Made by a program: the position numbers and the translations under genes. This document shows, in pieces, positions 26,095-33,360 of a stretch of DNA of 64,000 bases (position 1 is its first letter; each line of letters starts with the position of its first letter). The notes under the pieces are model-generated. The model did not search any database and was not told the origin of the DNA. It saw nothing but the letters and a program-made list of their open reading frames with translations. This stretch comes from Streptomyces sp. SID13726 (lineage in GTDB: Bacteria; Actinomycetota; Actinomycetes; Streptomycetales; Streptomycetaceae): contig NZ_JAAGLY010000006.1 of NCBI RefSeq assembly GCF_010548375.1, forward strand, positions 492,611 to 556,610. Reading direction: 5' to 3'.

Positions 26095-26281
26095 CGGCCT
26101 AGCAGGCGTTCGACCATGGTCCCAGACGGTCGCCGAGGCGATCAACCTTCACCGAGAGAGGTCAAACACGCAGCGGTCAGCCTGAGCTGACACAAAAAGC
26201 CATGTGGTCACTCATCGCTGACACAAACGAACTTTGATCAACTCTTTCTGGCAATCGATCAACGATCGCTGTCACAGGTCA
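26095..26281 (-). repeat. Right end of the Tn7-like element
   Basis: Reading inward from 26281 on the reverse strand: TGACCTGTGACAG, GATCGTTGATCGATTGCCAG, TTGATCAA (26233-26240), then TTTGTGTCAGC twice (26217-26227 and 26186-26196, 31 bp apart) and GAAGGTTGATCGCC (about 26138-26151). The sites mirror those of the left end but extend farther, the usual left/right asymmetry of Tn7-type elements. Confidence 0.8.
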
Positions 26282-26362
26282 TCTCTTCATGGAAGGCGGC
26301 CACACGGCCGAGGTGGGCCAGGAAGGGGGCGCCGGGCCGACGAGGCGCGCCGGGCATGCGGC

Positions 26363-26409
26363 AGGCCACCAGCGGCACCCGGGTCAGGCGGGGGTGCGGC
26401 TGGTGGCCT
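26363..26409. terminator. Long hairpin beside the transposon, downstream of the SH3-like gene
   Basis: AGGCCACCAGC-G-GCACCC (26363-26380) pairs with GGGTGC-G-GCTGGTGGCCT (26392-26409), one internal mismatch and an 11-base loop. It lies 88 bp past the stop of the minus-strand SH3-like gene and is its likely terminator; it also marks DNA outside the element. Confidence 0.65.
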
Positions 26410-26496
26410 TCTTGATGCGATGAGTCAGTTGGCGCGACCGATCACTCGATGTCGCTCGCCTCGGGCGTGGAGAGTGCCTGTTCGCTCAGGCGGAGT

Positions 26497-26868
26497 TCAG
26501 CACTGGTTGGGCACGTTGCCCGTCTGGTTGCCCTTGAGCAGGCCGCCCCAGATCCAGCTCGAACCCGAGCCGAGCAGGACCCACTTGTCGTGCGAGACGC
26601 CGTTCTGGCTCACCCACTGGCCGTGCGCCCAACATATGGCGCTGAGCTCGTAGTTGGCGGGGACCGTGTAGTTGATGCTGCACTGGGTCGAGGCGCAGCT
26701 GCGGATGTTCGCGCTGGTCCACGTGTAGACCCACGTGTTGGTGACGGTCTGGCCGGACGCCGGCGCCCGGGTGTCCTGGCCGACGGCCGCGGCGGTGGGC
26801 GCCGACATTCCCGCGGCGGCCAGCAGCCCGGCGGCGATGGTCGTGACGACCTTGGCTCTCATGCGCAT
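26497..26868 (-). CDS. Secreted SH3-like domain protein
   Basis: The 123-residue product begins MRMRAKVVTTIAAGLLAAAG with a signal peptide that likely ends after SAPTAAAV. The mature part NTWVYTWTSANIRSCASTQC, YELSAICWAHGQWV and DKWVLLGSGSSWIWGGLLKG resembles a bacterial SH3 domain. Four cysteines probably form disulfides. Such small proteins are common in Streptomyces and may bind cell wall. ATG 26868 has GGGGGA eight bases upstream; the longer frame to 26967 is 5' leader. A 26-bp near-palindrome lies 94 bp upstream of the start. Confidence 0.75.
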   Translation of the reverse strand: MRMRAKVVTTIAAGLLAAAGMSAPTAAAVGQDTRAPASGQTVTNTWVYTWTSANIRSCASTQCSINYTVPANYELSAICWAHGQWVSQNGVSHDKWVLLGSGSSWIWGGLLKGNQTGNVPNQC

Positions 26869-26961
26869 GAGAAGAATCCCCCTGTTGAACTCGGTCAGTT
26901 GAGCTCGGTCCGCTGGGATATCCAGCGTGAAAGACGCTAACCGGCACCACTCGACCGAGTT

Positions 26962-26987
26962 AGTCATGTACTGGCCAATACATGACT
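26962..26987. promoter_or_regulatory. 26-bp near-perfect palindrome between divergent genes
   Basis: Arms AGTCATGTA and TACATGACT are perfect complements, and the centre CTGGCCAA is symmetric except for one base pair. In total only one of 13 base pairs breaks symmetry. It lies between the minus-strand SH3-like gene and the plus-strand kinase-like gene, so it probably binds a dimeric regulator. Regulator unknown. Confidence 0.6.
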
Positions 26988-27282
26988 GAGAGGTGGCATT
27001 CCGCTATCACTGATCAGCAATGGCGTCACAGGTATCTGACCAGCGAGATTCTCCGCGGCGGCCACCATCGGCACGCGCCCCCTGCCGGGCCGTCGTCGAA
27101 TATTCGATCGCCTCTGAGGCCCAGGGGAATCAAGTTGCTTCCTTCCTGGTCACTCGACATTTTTGTGGCATGGGCATGTCGGCCGTGGGCCTGATCGCCG
27201 GAGCATGGCGGGAAGTTGCCGCAAACCGAGTGATCGGAAAACCGAGTTGCCCTGGCCCCTGGCGCATGGATACAGATGAGAA

Positions 27283-28179
27283 ATGACCATGCACGACGAC
27301 CAAGTGAACGTGACCACCGAAACCGTTGCGGCCTTGGTCCAGGAACAATTCCCCCGGTGGAGCGGCAAAGAGATCCGGCTCGTGCCGGCGACCGGGACGG
27401 TCAACGCCATCTTCCGCATCGGGAACGACCTCTCGGCGCGCTTCCCCCTGCGGCTGACCGATGCCGCCGAGGCGCTGGCGTTCCTGGAGCAAGAAGCCCG
27501 GGCGAGCGCGGAGTTGGCACAGGTGTCCCGGTTCCCTGTCCCGGAACCCGTCGCCCTGGGGAGGCCCGGACCGGGTTACCCCATGCCGTGGTCGGTCCAG
27601 ACATGGCTGCCGGGAACAGTCGCCTCGGATGCCGACCCGAGCGCGTCGGACGCCTTCGCCGCAGACCTCGCCGACTTCATCGCGGCGCTACGGAAGACCG
27701 ACACCCGGGGCCGGCTCTTCGACGGCGGAGGCCGTGGCGGCGTTCTCACCCACCACGACGACTGGATGGCGCGGTGCCTCGAGGAGAGCGAGGGGCTGCT
27801 CGACGTGCCCCGGCTGCGCCGACTGTGGAGCCGCCTGAGGGAGTTGCCCCGCACCGGCGCCGACGTGATGAGCCATCGCGACCTGATCCCCGGCAACGTC
27901 CTGGTCACCGGAGACCGGCTCAGCGGCGTACTCGACACCGGCGGCTTCGGCCCGGCCGACCCGGCGCTGGATCTGGTCGGCGCCTGGCACCTGTTGCAGG
28001 CAGGTCCCCGCGAAGTGCTCCGGCCGACGCTGGGCAGTGACGATCTGGAGTGGGAGCGCGGCAAGGCCTGGGCGTTCGAGCAGGCGATGGGCGTTGTCTG
28101 GTACTACGTCGAGAGCAATCCGACGCTGAGCGCGATGGGGCGCCGGACACTCGGCCGCATTCTGGAGTCGACGGAGTGA
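27283..28179 (+). CDS. Aminoglycoside-phosphotransferase-fold kinase (APH family)
   Basis: The 298-residue protein has the kinase-like pattern: VNAIFRIGNDLSARFPLRL in the N-lobe, VMSHRDLIPGNVLV as the catalytic loop (H-x-D-x4-N), and LSGVLDTGGFGPADPALDL as the metal-binding segment, with DTG in place of the usual DFG. These enzymes phosphorylate small molecules such as aminoglycosides, homoserine or choline. Resistance cannot be claimed from sequence alone. ATG 27283 and 27289 are both possible. The neighbouring arsenic genes are unrelated in function. Confidence 0.82.
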   Translation: MTMHDDQVNVTTETVAALVQEQFPRWSGKEIRLVPATGTVNAIFRIGNDLSARFPLRLTDAAEALAFLEQEARASAELAQVSRFPVPEPVALGRPGPGYPMPWSVQTWLPGTVASDADPSASDAFAADLADFIAALRKTDTRGRLFDGGGRGGVLTHHDDWMARCLEESEGLLDVPRLRRLWSRLRELPRTGADVMSHRDLIPGNVLVTGDRLSGVLDTGGFGPADPALDLVGAWHLLQAGPREVLRPTLGSDDLEWERGKAWAFEQAMGVVWYYVESNPTLSAMGRRTLGRILESTE

Positions 28180-28204
28180 GGGCGCCCCGCAGGCCGGTCG
28201 GCCC

Positions 28205-28960
28205 TCACCGCGCCTCGGGCTTGACGGCGCGGACGATGGCGGAGTGCATGCCGTCGGCGACCGCATGGGTGGGAGCGATCTCGACGTCGGTGAACCCCGC
28301 GGCCTCCAGACCGGCGCGGTACTCGGCGAAGGAGAGCGCACCGGCGATGCAGCCGACGTAGTCGCCGCGCTCCGCCCGCTGTTCGGGGCCGAGGGTGTCG
28401 TCGGCGACGACGTCGGAGACGCCGATCCGGCCACCGGGCCTGAGGACACGGAAGGTCTCGGCGAACACGGCGGGCTTGTCGGTGGACAGGTTGATCACGC
28501 AGTTGGAGATCACTACGTCGATGGTGTTCGCGGGCAACGGGATCGCCTCGATGGTGCCCTTGAGGAACTCCACGTTCGTCGTGCCCGCCTTCGCCGCGTT
28601 GGCCAGGGCGAGTTCGAGCATCTCTTCCGTCATGTCCAGCCCGTACGCCTTGCCGGTGGGGCCGACGCGGCGGGCGGAGAGCAGGACGTCGATGCCGCCG
28701 CCGGAGCCGAGGTCCAACACCCGCTCCCCTTCACGGAGTTCGGCGACGGCGGTGGGGTTGCCGCAGCCGAGCGAGACGGCCACCGCTTCGGCGGGCAGGA
28801 GGTCTCGCTCTTCGGCGGAGTACAGGGTGGAGCCGAAGTTCTCGTCGACCTCGACCGGCTCGGGCCCGCAGCACGCGGTGCCGCCCTCGGTGACCTTCGT
28901 GGCGGCCGCCGCATAGCGCAGGCGGACGGTTTCGCGCAGGGCAGTGGACTGTTCGCTCAT
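28205..28960 (-). CDS. arsM: Arsenite S-adenosylmethionine methyltransferase
   Basis: The 251-residue protein has the AdoMet motif VLDLGSGGGIDVLL and the cysteines that mark ArsM: Cys-Cys in GTACCGPEP near residue 30, Cys in SNCVINLS and Cys in YVGCIAGALS. It methylates As(III) stepwise to volatile or less toxic forms in the cytosol. It is divergent from arsR, and the shared promoter has inverted TTGACGTT/AACGTCAA sites, so it should be induced by arsenite. Length and motifs are normal. Annotators often call this family arsenite methyltransferase, and the fit is good. Confidence 0.92.
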   Translation of the reverse strand: MSEQSTALRETVRLRYAAAATKVTEGGTACCGPEPVEVDENFGSTLYSAEERDLLPAEAVAVSLGCGNPTAVAELREGERVLDLGSGGGIDVLLSARRVGPTGKAYGLDMTEEMLELALANAAKAGTTNVEFLKGTIEAIPLPANTIDVVISNCVINLSTDKPAVFAETFRVLRPGGRIGVSDVVADDTLGPEQRAERGDYVGCIAGALSFAEYRAGLEAAGFTDVEIAPTHAVADGMHSAIVRAVKPEAR

Positions 28961-29009
28961 GACTCACTCCCGGATGACGGGCCACAGCAGCGACCCGGAA
29001 CGGCCTGTA

Positions 29010-29056
29010 TTGACGTTCGTTGATGCAACCTTGCGCCTTGATTCGAAAAACGTCAA
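29010..29056. promoter_or_regulatory. Divergent ars promoter with inverted repeats
   Basis: TTGACGTT (29010-29017) and AACGTCAA (29049-29056) are perfect inverted repeats, with TTGATGCAA and TTGATTCGAA between them. They lie between arsM and arsR, just upstream of the arsR ATG at 29066, and are the likely ArsR operator. Confidence 0.6.
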
Positions 29057-29065
29057 CATAGAGGT

Positions 29066-29440
29066 ATGTCGAAACAAGAGCTTGAGGTGATCGGCCAGGA
29101 CACCGCCTGCTGCCCTGGCCTGTCCGCCGCACCGCTGAACGAGACCCGAGCGGCCGATCTCGCGAAGGTCTTCAAGGCCCTGGGCGACCCGGTCCGGCTG
29201 CGGCTGATGTCGCTGATCGCCTCACGCGGCGAGGGCGGCGAGGTCTGCGTGTGCGAGCTGACCCCGGCGTTCGACCTGTCCCAGCCGACGATCTCCCACC
29301 ATCTCAAGCTGCTCCGACAGGCCGGCCTCATCGACTGCGAACGACGCGGCACCTGGGTGTACTACTGGGTGCTGCCCGGGGCCCTGGACAGGCTCGCCGC
29401 GTTCCTGACCACCACGGGGCCCGCCGAAGTCACCGGGTGA
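29066..29440 (+). CDS. arsR: Arsenic-responsive ArsR/SmtB repressor
   Basis: The 124-residue protein has the winged helix LAKVFKALGDPVRLRLMSLI and FDLSQPTISHHLKLLRQAGL, and the As(III) ligand motif VCVCEL in helix 3, as in ArsR proteins of the ELCVCDL type. An extra Cys-Cys pair near residue 15 (DTACCPGLS) could be a further ligand. It represses the divergent arsM and its own operon until arsenite binds. AGAGG lies upstream of ATG 29066. The next reading frame in the operon, an aquaporin, is broken. Confidence 0.92.
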   Translation: MSKQELEVIGQDTACCPGLSAAPLNETRAADLAKVFKALGDPVRLRLMSLIASRGEGGEVCVCELTPAFDLSQPTISHHLKLLRQAGLIDCERRGTWVYYWVLPGALDRLAAFLTTTGPAEVTG

Positions 29441-30060
29441 ATGCCTCCCCCGGCCTCGGAGGCGACCGGTACAGGGCTGTTGATGGCGGTGACGGCCGGC
29501 TCCGGCATCCGGGCCAGCGCGCGCTCGCCACGGTCCTCGGTCTCGGCGTACCCATCCTGCTGCTCGGACCGGTCTCCGGCGCGCACTTCAACCCAGGCGT
29601 GACCCTGACCGCCTGGTGTCACCGGCTGCCGGACGCCGGACGCCCTCGCTCTACGGGACGTCGTCGCGTACTTGTCCGCCCAGGTCGTGGGTGCGATCGG
29701 CGGCGCGATCCCGGCCGACGCGAGGTCCGCCGAGCCGCCGGTCGAGATCTCCACCCACGACCGGTCCGCCGCGCCGCGCTCGCCTCGCCAGCGCTGGCCT
29801 CGTACATCGGGGCCGCCTACGGGTTCACGTACTCCACGTCGTTCGCCAACCCCGCGGTGGCCGTCGGCCGGACCCTCACCGACACCCTCGCCGGGATCGC
29901 GCCCGCCTCGCCGCCCCGTCCCTCGCCGCCCAGGTGCTCGGAGCCACGCTCGAACCCCGCCTCACAACCGCCGTCCACGCCCCAAGCCCCATGCCCCGCC
30001 CCAGCCAACGCCCCCGCACAACCCGAACCACTCCCCTCCTGACCACTCCCCTCCTGACCA
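29441..30060 (+). pseudogene. Broken MIP/aquaporin channel gene in the ars operon
   Basis: Pieces of an aquaporin occur in different frames: MAVTAGSGIRAS (about 29482), then ATVLGLGVPILLLGPVSGAH and FNPGVTLTAWC (first NPA-type loop), then VVAYLSAQVVGAIGGAIPAD in another frame, then ALASYIGAAYGFTYSTSFAN followed by PAVAVGRTLTDTLAGIAPAS (second NPA). At least three frame changes are needed, so the channel is not made. Aquaporins are recurring members of actinobacterial ars operons and can export As(III). Sequencing error should be excluded, as the rest of the operon is intact. Confidence 0.85.
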
Positions 30061-30090
30061 CTCGCGTCACCCCCGAGAAAGCCCCCCGCC

Positions 30091-30504
30091 ATGAACGCTC
30101 CCCCTTCCCGCCCCTCCGTGCTGTTCGTCTGCGTCCACAACGCCGGCCGGTCCCAGATGGCCGCCGCCTTCCTCACCCACCTCGCCGGCGACCGCGTCGA
30201 GGTCCGCTCCGCCGGATCCGCCCCCGCCGACACCGTCAACCCGGCCGTGGTCGAAGCGATGAACGAGGTCGGGATCGACATCTCCGAAGAAACCCCGAAG
30301 ATCCTCACGACCGACGCCGTCCAGGCATCCGACGTCGTCATCACCATGGGCTGCGGCGACACCTGCCCGGTCTTCCCCGGCAAGCGCTACCTCGACTGGC
30401 GACTCGACGACCCGGCCGGCCAGGGCGTCGATGCCGTACGCCCCATCCGCGACGCGATCGAGGCACGCGTGCGCACGCTGATCGCGGAAGTGACACCCAA
30501 CTGA
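30091..30504 (+). CDS. arsC: Arsenate reductase, low-molecular-weight phosphatase type
   Basis: The 137-residue protein has the active-site loop CVHNAGRS (Cys14, C-x5-R-S) near the N-terminus and VITMGCGDTCPVFPG, with the two cysteines of the disulfide cascade, then YLDWRLDDPAGQ. This is the thioredoxin- or mycothiol-linked arsenate reductase that turns As(V) to As(III). In the same operon as arsR and a dead aquaporin, its product would have no dedicated exporter here except through methylation by ArsM. Start ATG 30091. Confidence 0.92.
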   Translation: MNAPPSRPSVLFVCVHNAGRSQMAAAFLTHLAGDRVEVRSAGSAPADTVNPAVVEAMNEVGIDISEETPKILTTDAVQASDVVITMGCGDTCPVFPGKRYLDWRLDDPAGQGVDAVRPIRDAIEARVRTLIAEVTPN

Positions 30505-30551
30505 CGCCCGGCCGAAGAAGACGGCGTTTGCCCGATCAGCACCAGAACACG

Positions 30552-31310
30552 TCAGCGCCCAGATGCACGTCCACCACCCCGCGCAATGTCAACCAGCATC
30601 GGCCGAAGCACCACCCCCAGACTCGGGTCGGTGCGCTCAACTTCCCGGCCCAGCAAGGCGACGACGGCTTCGAAGGCCCGCCGGAGTTCCGTCTCGTCGA
30701 GCGATCGGACCAGGGTCGTCTCCAGCGGCCCGGTCAGTTCGTGCGGCAGCAGATGGGCCCCCTTGGCATAGCCGGTGGGGTGTCCGAGGCGGAGACAGGC
30801 CAGCGCGATCAGCTGGTCGCGGGCGGCGCTGATCCAGTGTTCGGCCTGCCACCACCGGTGCCTCTCGATGCAGACGCGAGCATGGAGGGCGTGGTGCCAG
30901 GCCAGGCCGACGAGGTGATCGCGGGTCGGCGGGGCGGTGGGTTCGAGCTGGGCGGTTCGGCCGAAGACGGTGCGCCAGGCGGGGCCGAGCGGGCCGAAGT
31001 CGTCCGCCGGGGTGAAGGCGATGTCGACCTCCAGCCAGGCCGGGAGCAGGAACACGCGGTAGATCGTGGACCCGGACGACAGGTCCCAGTGGTGCTGGGC
31101 GGCGAACTCCTCGTAGAGGATGTCGGTCCAGCGGACCAGGGCCGGGCCCAGCTCACCGTCGATACCGAAGGCCAGGTCGATGTCCGACCAACGGTCGTCC
31201 GCCCCGACCGCGTCGGAGCCGGTGATCGCGGCGCCCACCACCTCGGGGTCGGCCTCCGCCAGCGAGAGAAGCCGCGCCCGGACGTGTCCCCGCTGATCGA
31301 CGTTGAACAT
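30552..31310 (-). CDS. Nucleotidyltransferase-fold protein
   Basis: The 252-residue protein has the polymerase-beta-type motif AITGSDAVGADDRWSDIDLA (GS then DxD) and a third carboxylate in WLEVDIAF. A helical second domain contains HALHARVCIERHRWWQAEHW. It resembles stand-alone nucleotidyltransferases and aminoglycoside adenylyltransferase-like proteins; the substrate is not predictable. The gene is convergent with arsC and divergent from the PhzF gene. ATG 31310 gives MFNVDQRGHVRARLLSLAEA; no odd features. Confidence 0.78.
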   Translation of the reverse strand: MFNVDQRGHVRARLLSLAEADPEVVGAAITGSDAVGADDRWSDIDLAFGIDGELGPALVRWTDILYEEFAAQHHWDLSSGSTIYRVFLLPAWLEVDIAFTPADDFGPLGPAWRTVFGRTAQLEPTAPPTRDHLVGLAWHHALHARVCIERHRWWQAEHWISAARDQLIALACLRLGHPTGYAKGAHLLPHELTGPLETTLVRSLDETELRRAFEAVVALLGREVERTDPSLGVVLRPMLVDIARGGGRASGR

Positions 31311-31465
31311 GGCGCAACCCTAGCCGCCGGTCGTGGCCAACCGGCCGCGATGATCAGGCAGTTGTCGAGGAGCGGTGCCCAGCGGCGGAGCAGCAGGCAG
31401 AAATCGGTCCAGCTCCCCCGAATTGGCCTTGTCCTCACAGCGCGACCAGCCCATACCGTCGGCCC

Positions 31466-32278
31466 ATGCGCATCCGAATCGTCGACGCCTTCACCGACCG
31501 CCCCTTCGCCGGCAACCCCGCCGGGGTCCTGCTCCTGGACGAGGGCTTCCCGGACGACAACCGGCTCCAGGACATCGCCCTGGAGGTCAACCACGCCGAG
31601 ACGGCCTTCGCGCACCGGCTCCCCGGGGGCGGCGAGGCCGACTGGGCGCTGCGCTGGTTCACGCCGGTCACCGAGGTGAACATGTGCGGCCACGCGACCC
31701 TCGCCACGGCCCACGTCCTGCACACCACCGGCGCCCACGAGGGCCCGGTGCGGTTCGCCACCCGCAGCGGGGTCCTCGTCGCGACACCGGGCGCGGACGG
31801 CTCGATCACCCTGGACTTCCCGACGGCCCCGCTCAGCCCGGTCGCGCTGCCCGAGGGCGTCGCCGAGGCACTGGGCGCCGAGCCGCTCACCGCGTTCGAC
31901 ACCGGGCCGGACATCGGCGACCTGCTGCTCGAACTCGCCGACGAGAAGACCGTGCACGCCCTGCGCCCCGACCACAGGGCCCTGGCCGGCTACTCCGAGC
32001 GGGGCGTCATCGCCACCGCCCGCGCCGAGAACCCGGACCTGGGCTACGACTTCGTCTCCCGCTGCTTTTTCCCGAACGTCGGCATCGACGAGGACCCGGT
32101 CACCGGCAGCGCCCACACCGCCCTGGCCCCCTACTGGTCGCAGCGGCTCGGCCGTACGGAACTCACCGGTCTCCAGGCCTCGCCCCGCTCCGGCCGGGTC
32201 CGCACCGGACTGCGGGGCGAGCGGACCCTGTTGACGGGCCGCGCGGTCACCGTCATCGACGGCGAGCTGCTGGCGTAG
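31466..32278 (+). CDS. PhzF-family isomerase/epimerase-like protein
   Basis: The 270-residue protein shows the PhzF pattern: MRIRIVDAFTDRPFAGNPAG, the catalytic glutamate in EVNHAETAFAHRL, RWFTPVTEVNMCGHATLATA in the first half, and DEDPVTGSAHTALAPYW near the end. PhzF isomerises a phenazine precursor, but most family members in genomes without phenazine clusters have unknown substrates, and no phenazine genes are nearby. Start ATG 31466 with no strong ribosome site. Confidence 0.88.
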   Translation: MRIRIVDAFTDRPFAGNPAGVLLLDEGFPDDNRLQDIALEVNHAETAFAHRLPGGGEADWALRWFTPVTEVNMCGHATLATAHVLHTTGAHEGPVRFATRSGVLVATPGADGSITLDFPTAPLSPVALPEGVAEALGAEPLTAFDTGPDIGDLLLELADEKTVHALRPDHRALAGYSERGVIATARAENPDLGYDFVSRCFFPNVGIDEDPVTGSAHTALAPYWSQRLGRTELTGLQASPRSGRVRTGLRGERTLLTGRAVTVIDGELLA

Positions 32279-32359
32279 CGCGTCCCTGGACGGCGAGCTG
32301 CCAGCCTGGCGCACCCCGGGACGGCGAGCCGCCGGCCTGGCGCACCCCCGGGAAGTGCC

Positions 32360-33160
32360 TCACGCCGTGGGCAGCCAGCCCACCTTCCCGGCGAGCAGCG
32401 CGTAGCCCACGAACGCCCCGATGTCGAGCAGGGAATGCGCCACCACCAGGGGGCCCACCCGGCCCCACCGCCGGTACAGGTAGACGAAGACCACGCCCAT
32501 CACCATGTTGCCGATGAAGCCGCCGATCCCCTGGTAGAGGTGGTAGCTGCCGCGCAGTACGGAACTGGCCACCAGCGCGGTGCCCGGCGTCCACCCCAAC
32601 TGGTGCAGCCTGCGCAGCAGATAGCCGACGACGATCACCTCTTCGAGGATCGCGTTCTGCATCGCCGAGAGGATCAGCACGGGGTACTTCCACCACACGT
32701 CGGGCAGCGCCTCGGGCACCACGGTGAGGTTGAAGCCGAGGCCGCGTGCGGCCAGGTAGAAGGCGATCCCGGTACTGCCGATCACGGCCGCGATCCCGGC
32801 CCCGCGCACCAGGTCGGGCCCGGGCCGGGTGCGGTCGAACCCGAGGGTCCGCAGGCCCTCGCCCTCCCGCAGCAGCAAGTGAGCGACCAGCAGCACGGGC
32901 ACCAGGGCCGACGTGATCCCGAAGAGCTGCCAGGCGAGATCAAGCCAGGGACGGCCGGGCGCGGCCGAGGCGTTGAGGGTCGCCGCCTGGTCCTTGAGAC
33001 CGCCTGGTTTGGTGACCGATCCGACAAAACTGATCAGGGCCGACACACCACTCGCACCGAGCGAAAGCCCCAGAACGAGCAGCGTCTCGTCACGGAAGAA
33101 CCTCCGTGAGAGCGCCCTCTGCGGAAAAGAATCGGCCACTGGCCCTTCCTCCGCCTGCAC
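32360..33160 (-). CDS. CPBP-family intramembrane glutamic protease
   Basis: The 266-residue membrane protein has about seven to eight hydrophobic segments and the CPBP/Abi motifs: ILEEVIVVGYLLRRL (Glu-Glu motif), SSVLRGSYHLYQGIGGF (motif 2 histidine) and LVVAHSLLDIGAF (motif 3). The family includes prenyl endopeptidase-like enzymes and bacteriocin self-immunity proteins. In the first motif the usual EExxxR arginine is not at the expected place, which is common in actinobacterial branches. It is divergent from the VWA protein. Confidence 0.82.
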   Translation of the reverse strand: MQAEEGPVADSFPQRALSRRFFRDETLLVLGLSLGASGVSALISFVGSVTKPGGLKDQAATLNASAAPGRPWLDLAWQLFGITSALVPVLLVAHLLLREGEGLRTLGFDRTRPGPDLVRGAGIAAVIGSTGIAFYLAARGLGFNLTVVPEALPDVWWKYPVLILSAMQNAILEEVIVVGYLLRRLHQLGWTPGTALVASSVLRGSYHLYQGIGGFIGNMVMGVVFVYLYRRWGRVGPLVVAHSLLDIGAFVGYALLAGKVGWLPTA

Positions 33161-33360
33161 ACCTGCCTCCAGTTGAGTAATCCCGCCTCATCCCCATCGC
33201 CGTCCCGCTAGGGTCCTTCGAAAGAAGTTACGAAGATCGTGCGCAGGGCCGCCGGGGGGACGGACGCCGTACGGGGCGTACCTCCCCCTTTTTCTGCCAT
33301 ATACGGCTGTTTTGTACGGCCGGCTCGGCACGAAAATCGACAGGGGAGGGCACCACCGTC

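Larger units (their letters stand above)
6776..26281 (+). mobile_element. Tn7-like transposon (TnsABC-TniQ), 19.5 kb, with defence cargo
   Basis: The two ends are inverted repeats: the outer 34 bp differ at one position (TGACCTGTGACAG, then T or C, then GATCGTTGATCGATTGCCAG), and the similarity continues ungapped for about 65 bp. Just inside the left end lie tnsA, tnsB, tnsC and a tniQ-like gene in that order with overlapping ends, the core set of a cut-and-paste Tn7-type element. Everything between tniQ and the right end is cargo rich in candidate defence genes. The boundary could instead be drawn at TGTGACAG (6781 and 26276), since Tn7-like ends usually start TGT. I find no direct target duplication with either choice. 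No CRISPR array or Cas gene is present. Confidence 0.9.

Noticed and set aside
6776..26281. CRISPR-guided transposition (CAST)
   Set aside because: No cas5-8 or cas12k gene and no repeat-spacer array in the element or the window.
26282..26496. tRNA-type attachment site next to the transposon
   Set aside because: The flank holds a terminator hairpin and no tRNA-like cloverleaf.
27283..28179. Aminoglycoside resistance gene
   Set aside because: The kinase fold alone does not show the substrate, and the family is wide in Streptomyces.
30029..30062. Tandem copy of CTCCCCTCCTGACCACT before arsC
   Set aside because: A two-copy repeat in decayed pseudogene DNA; no sign of function.
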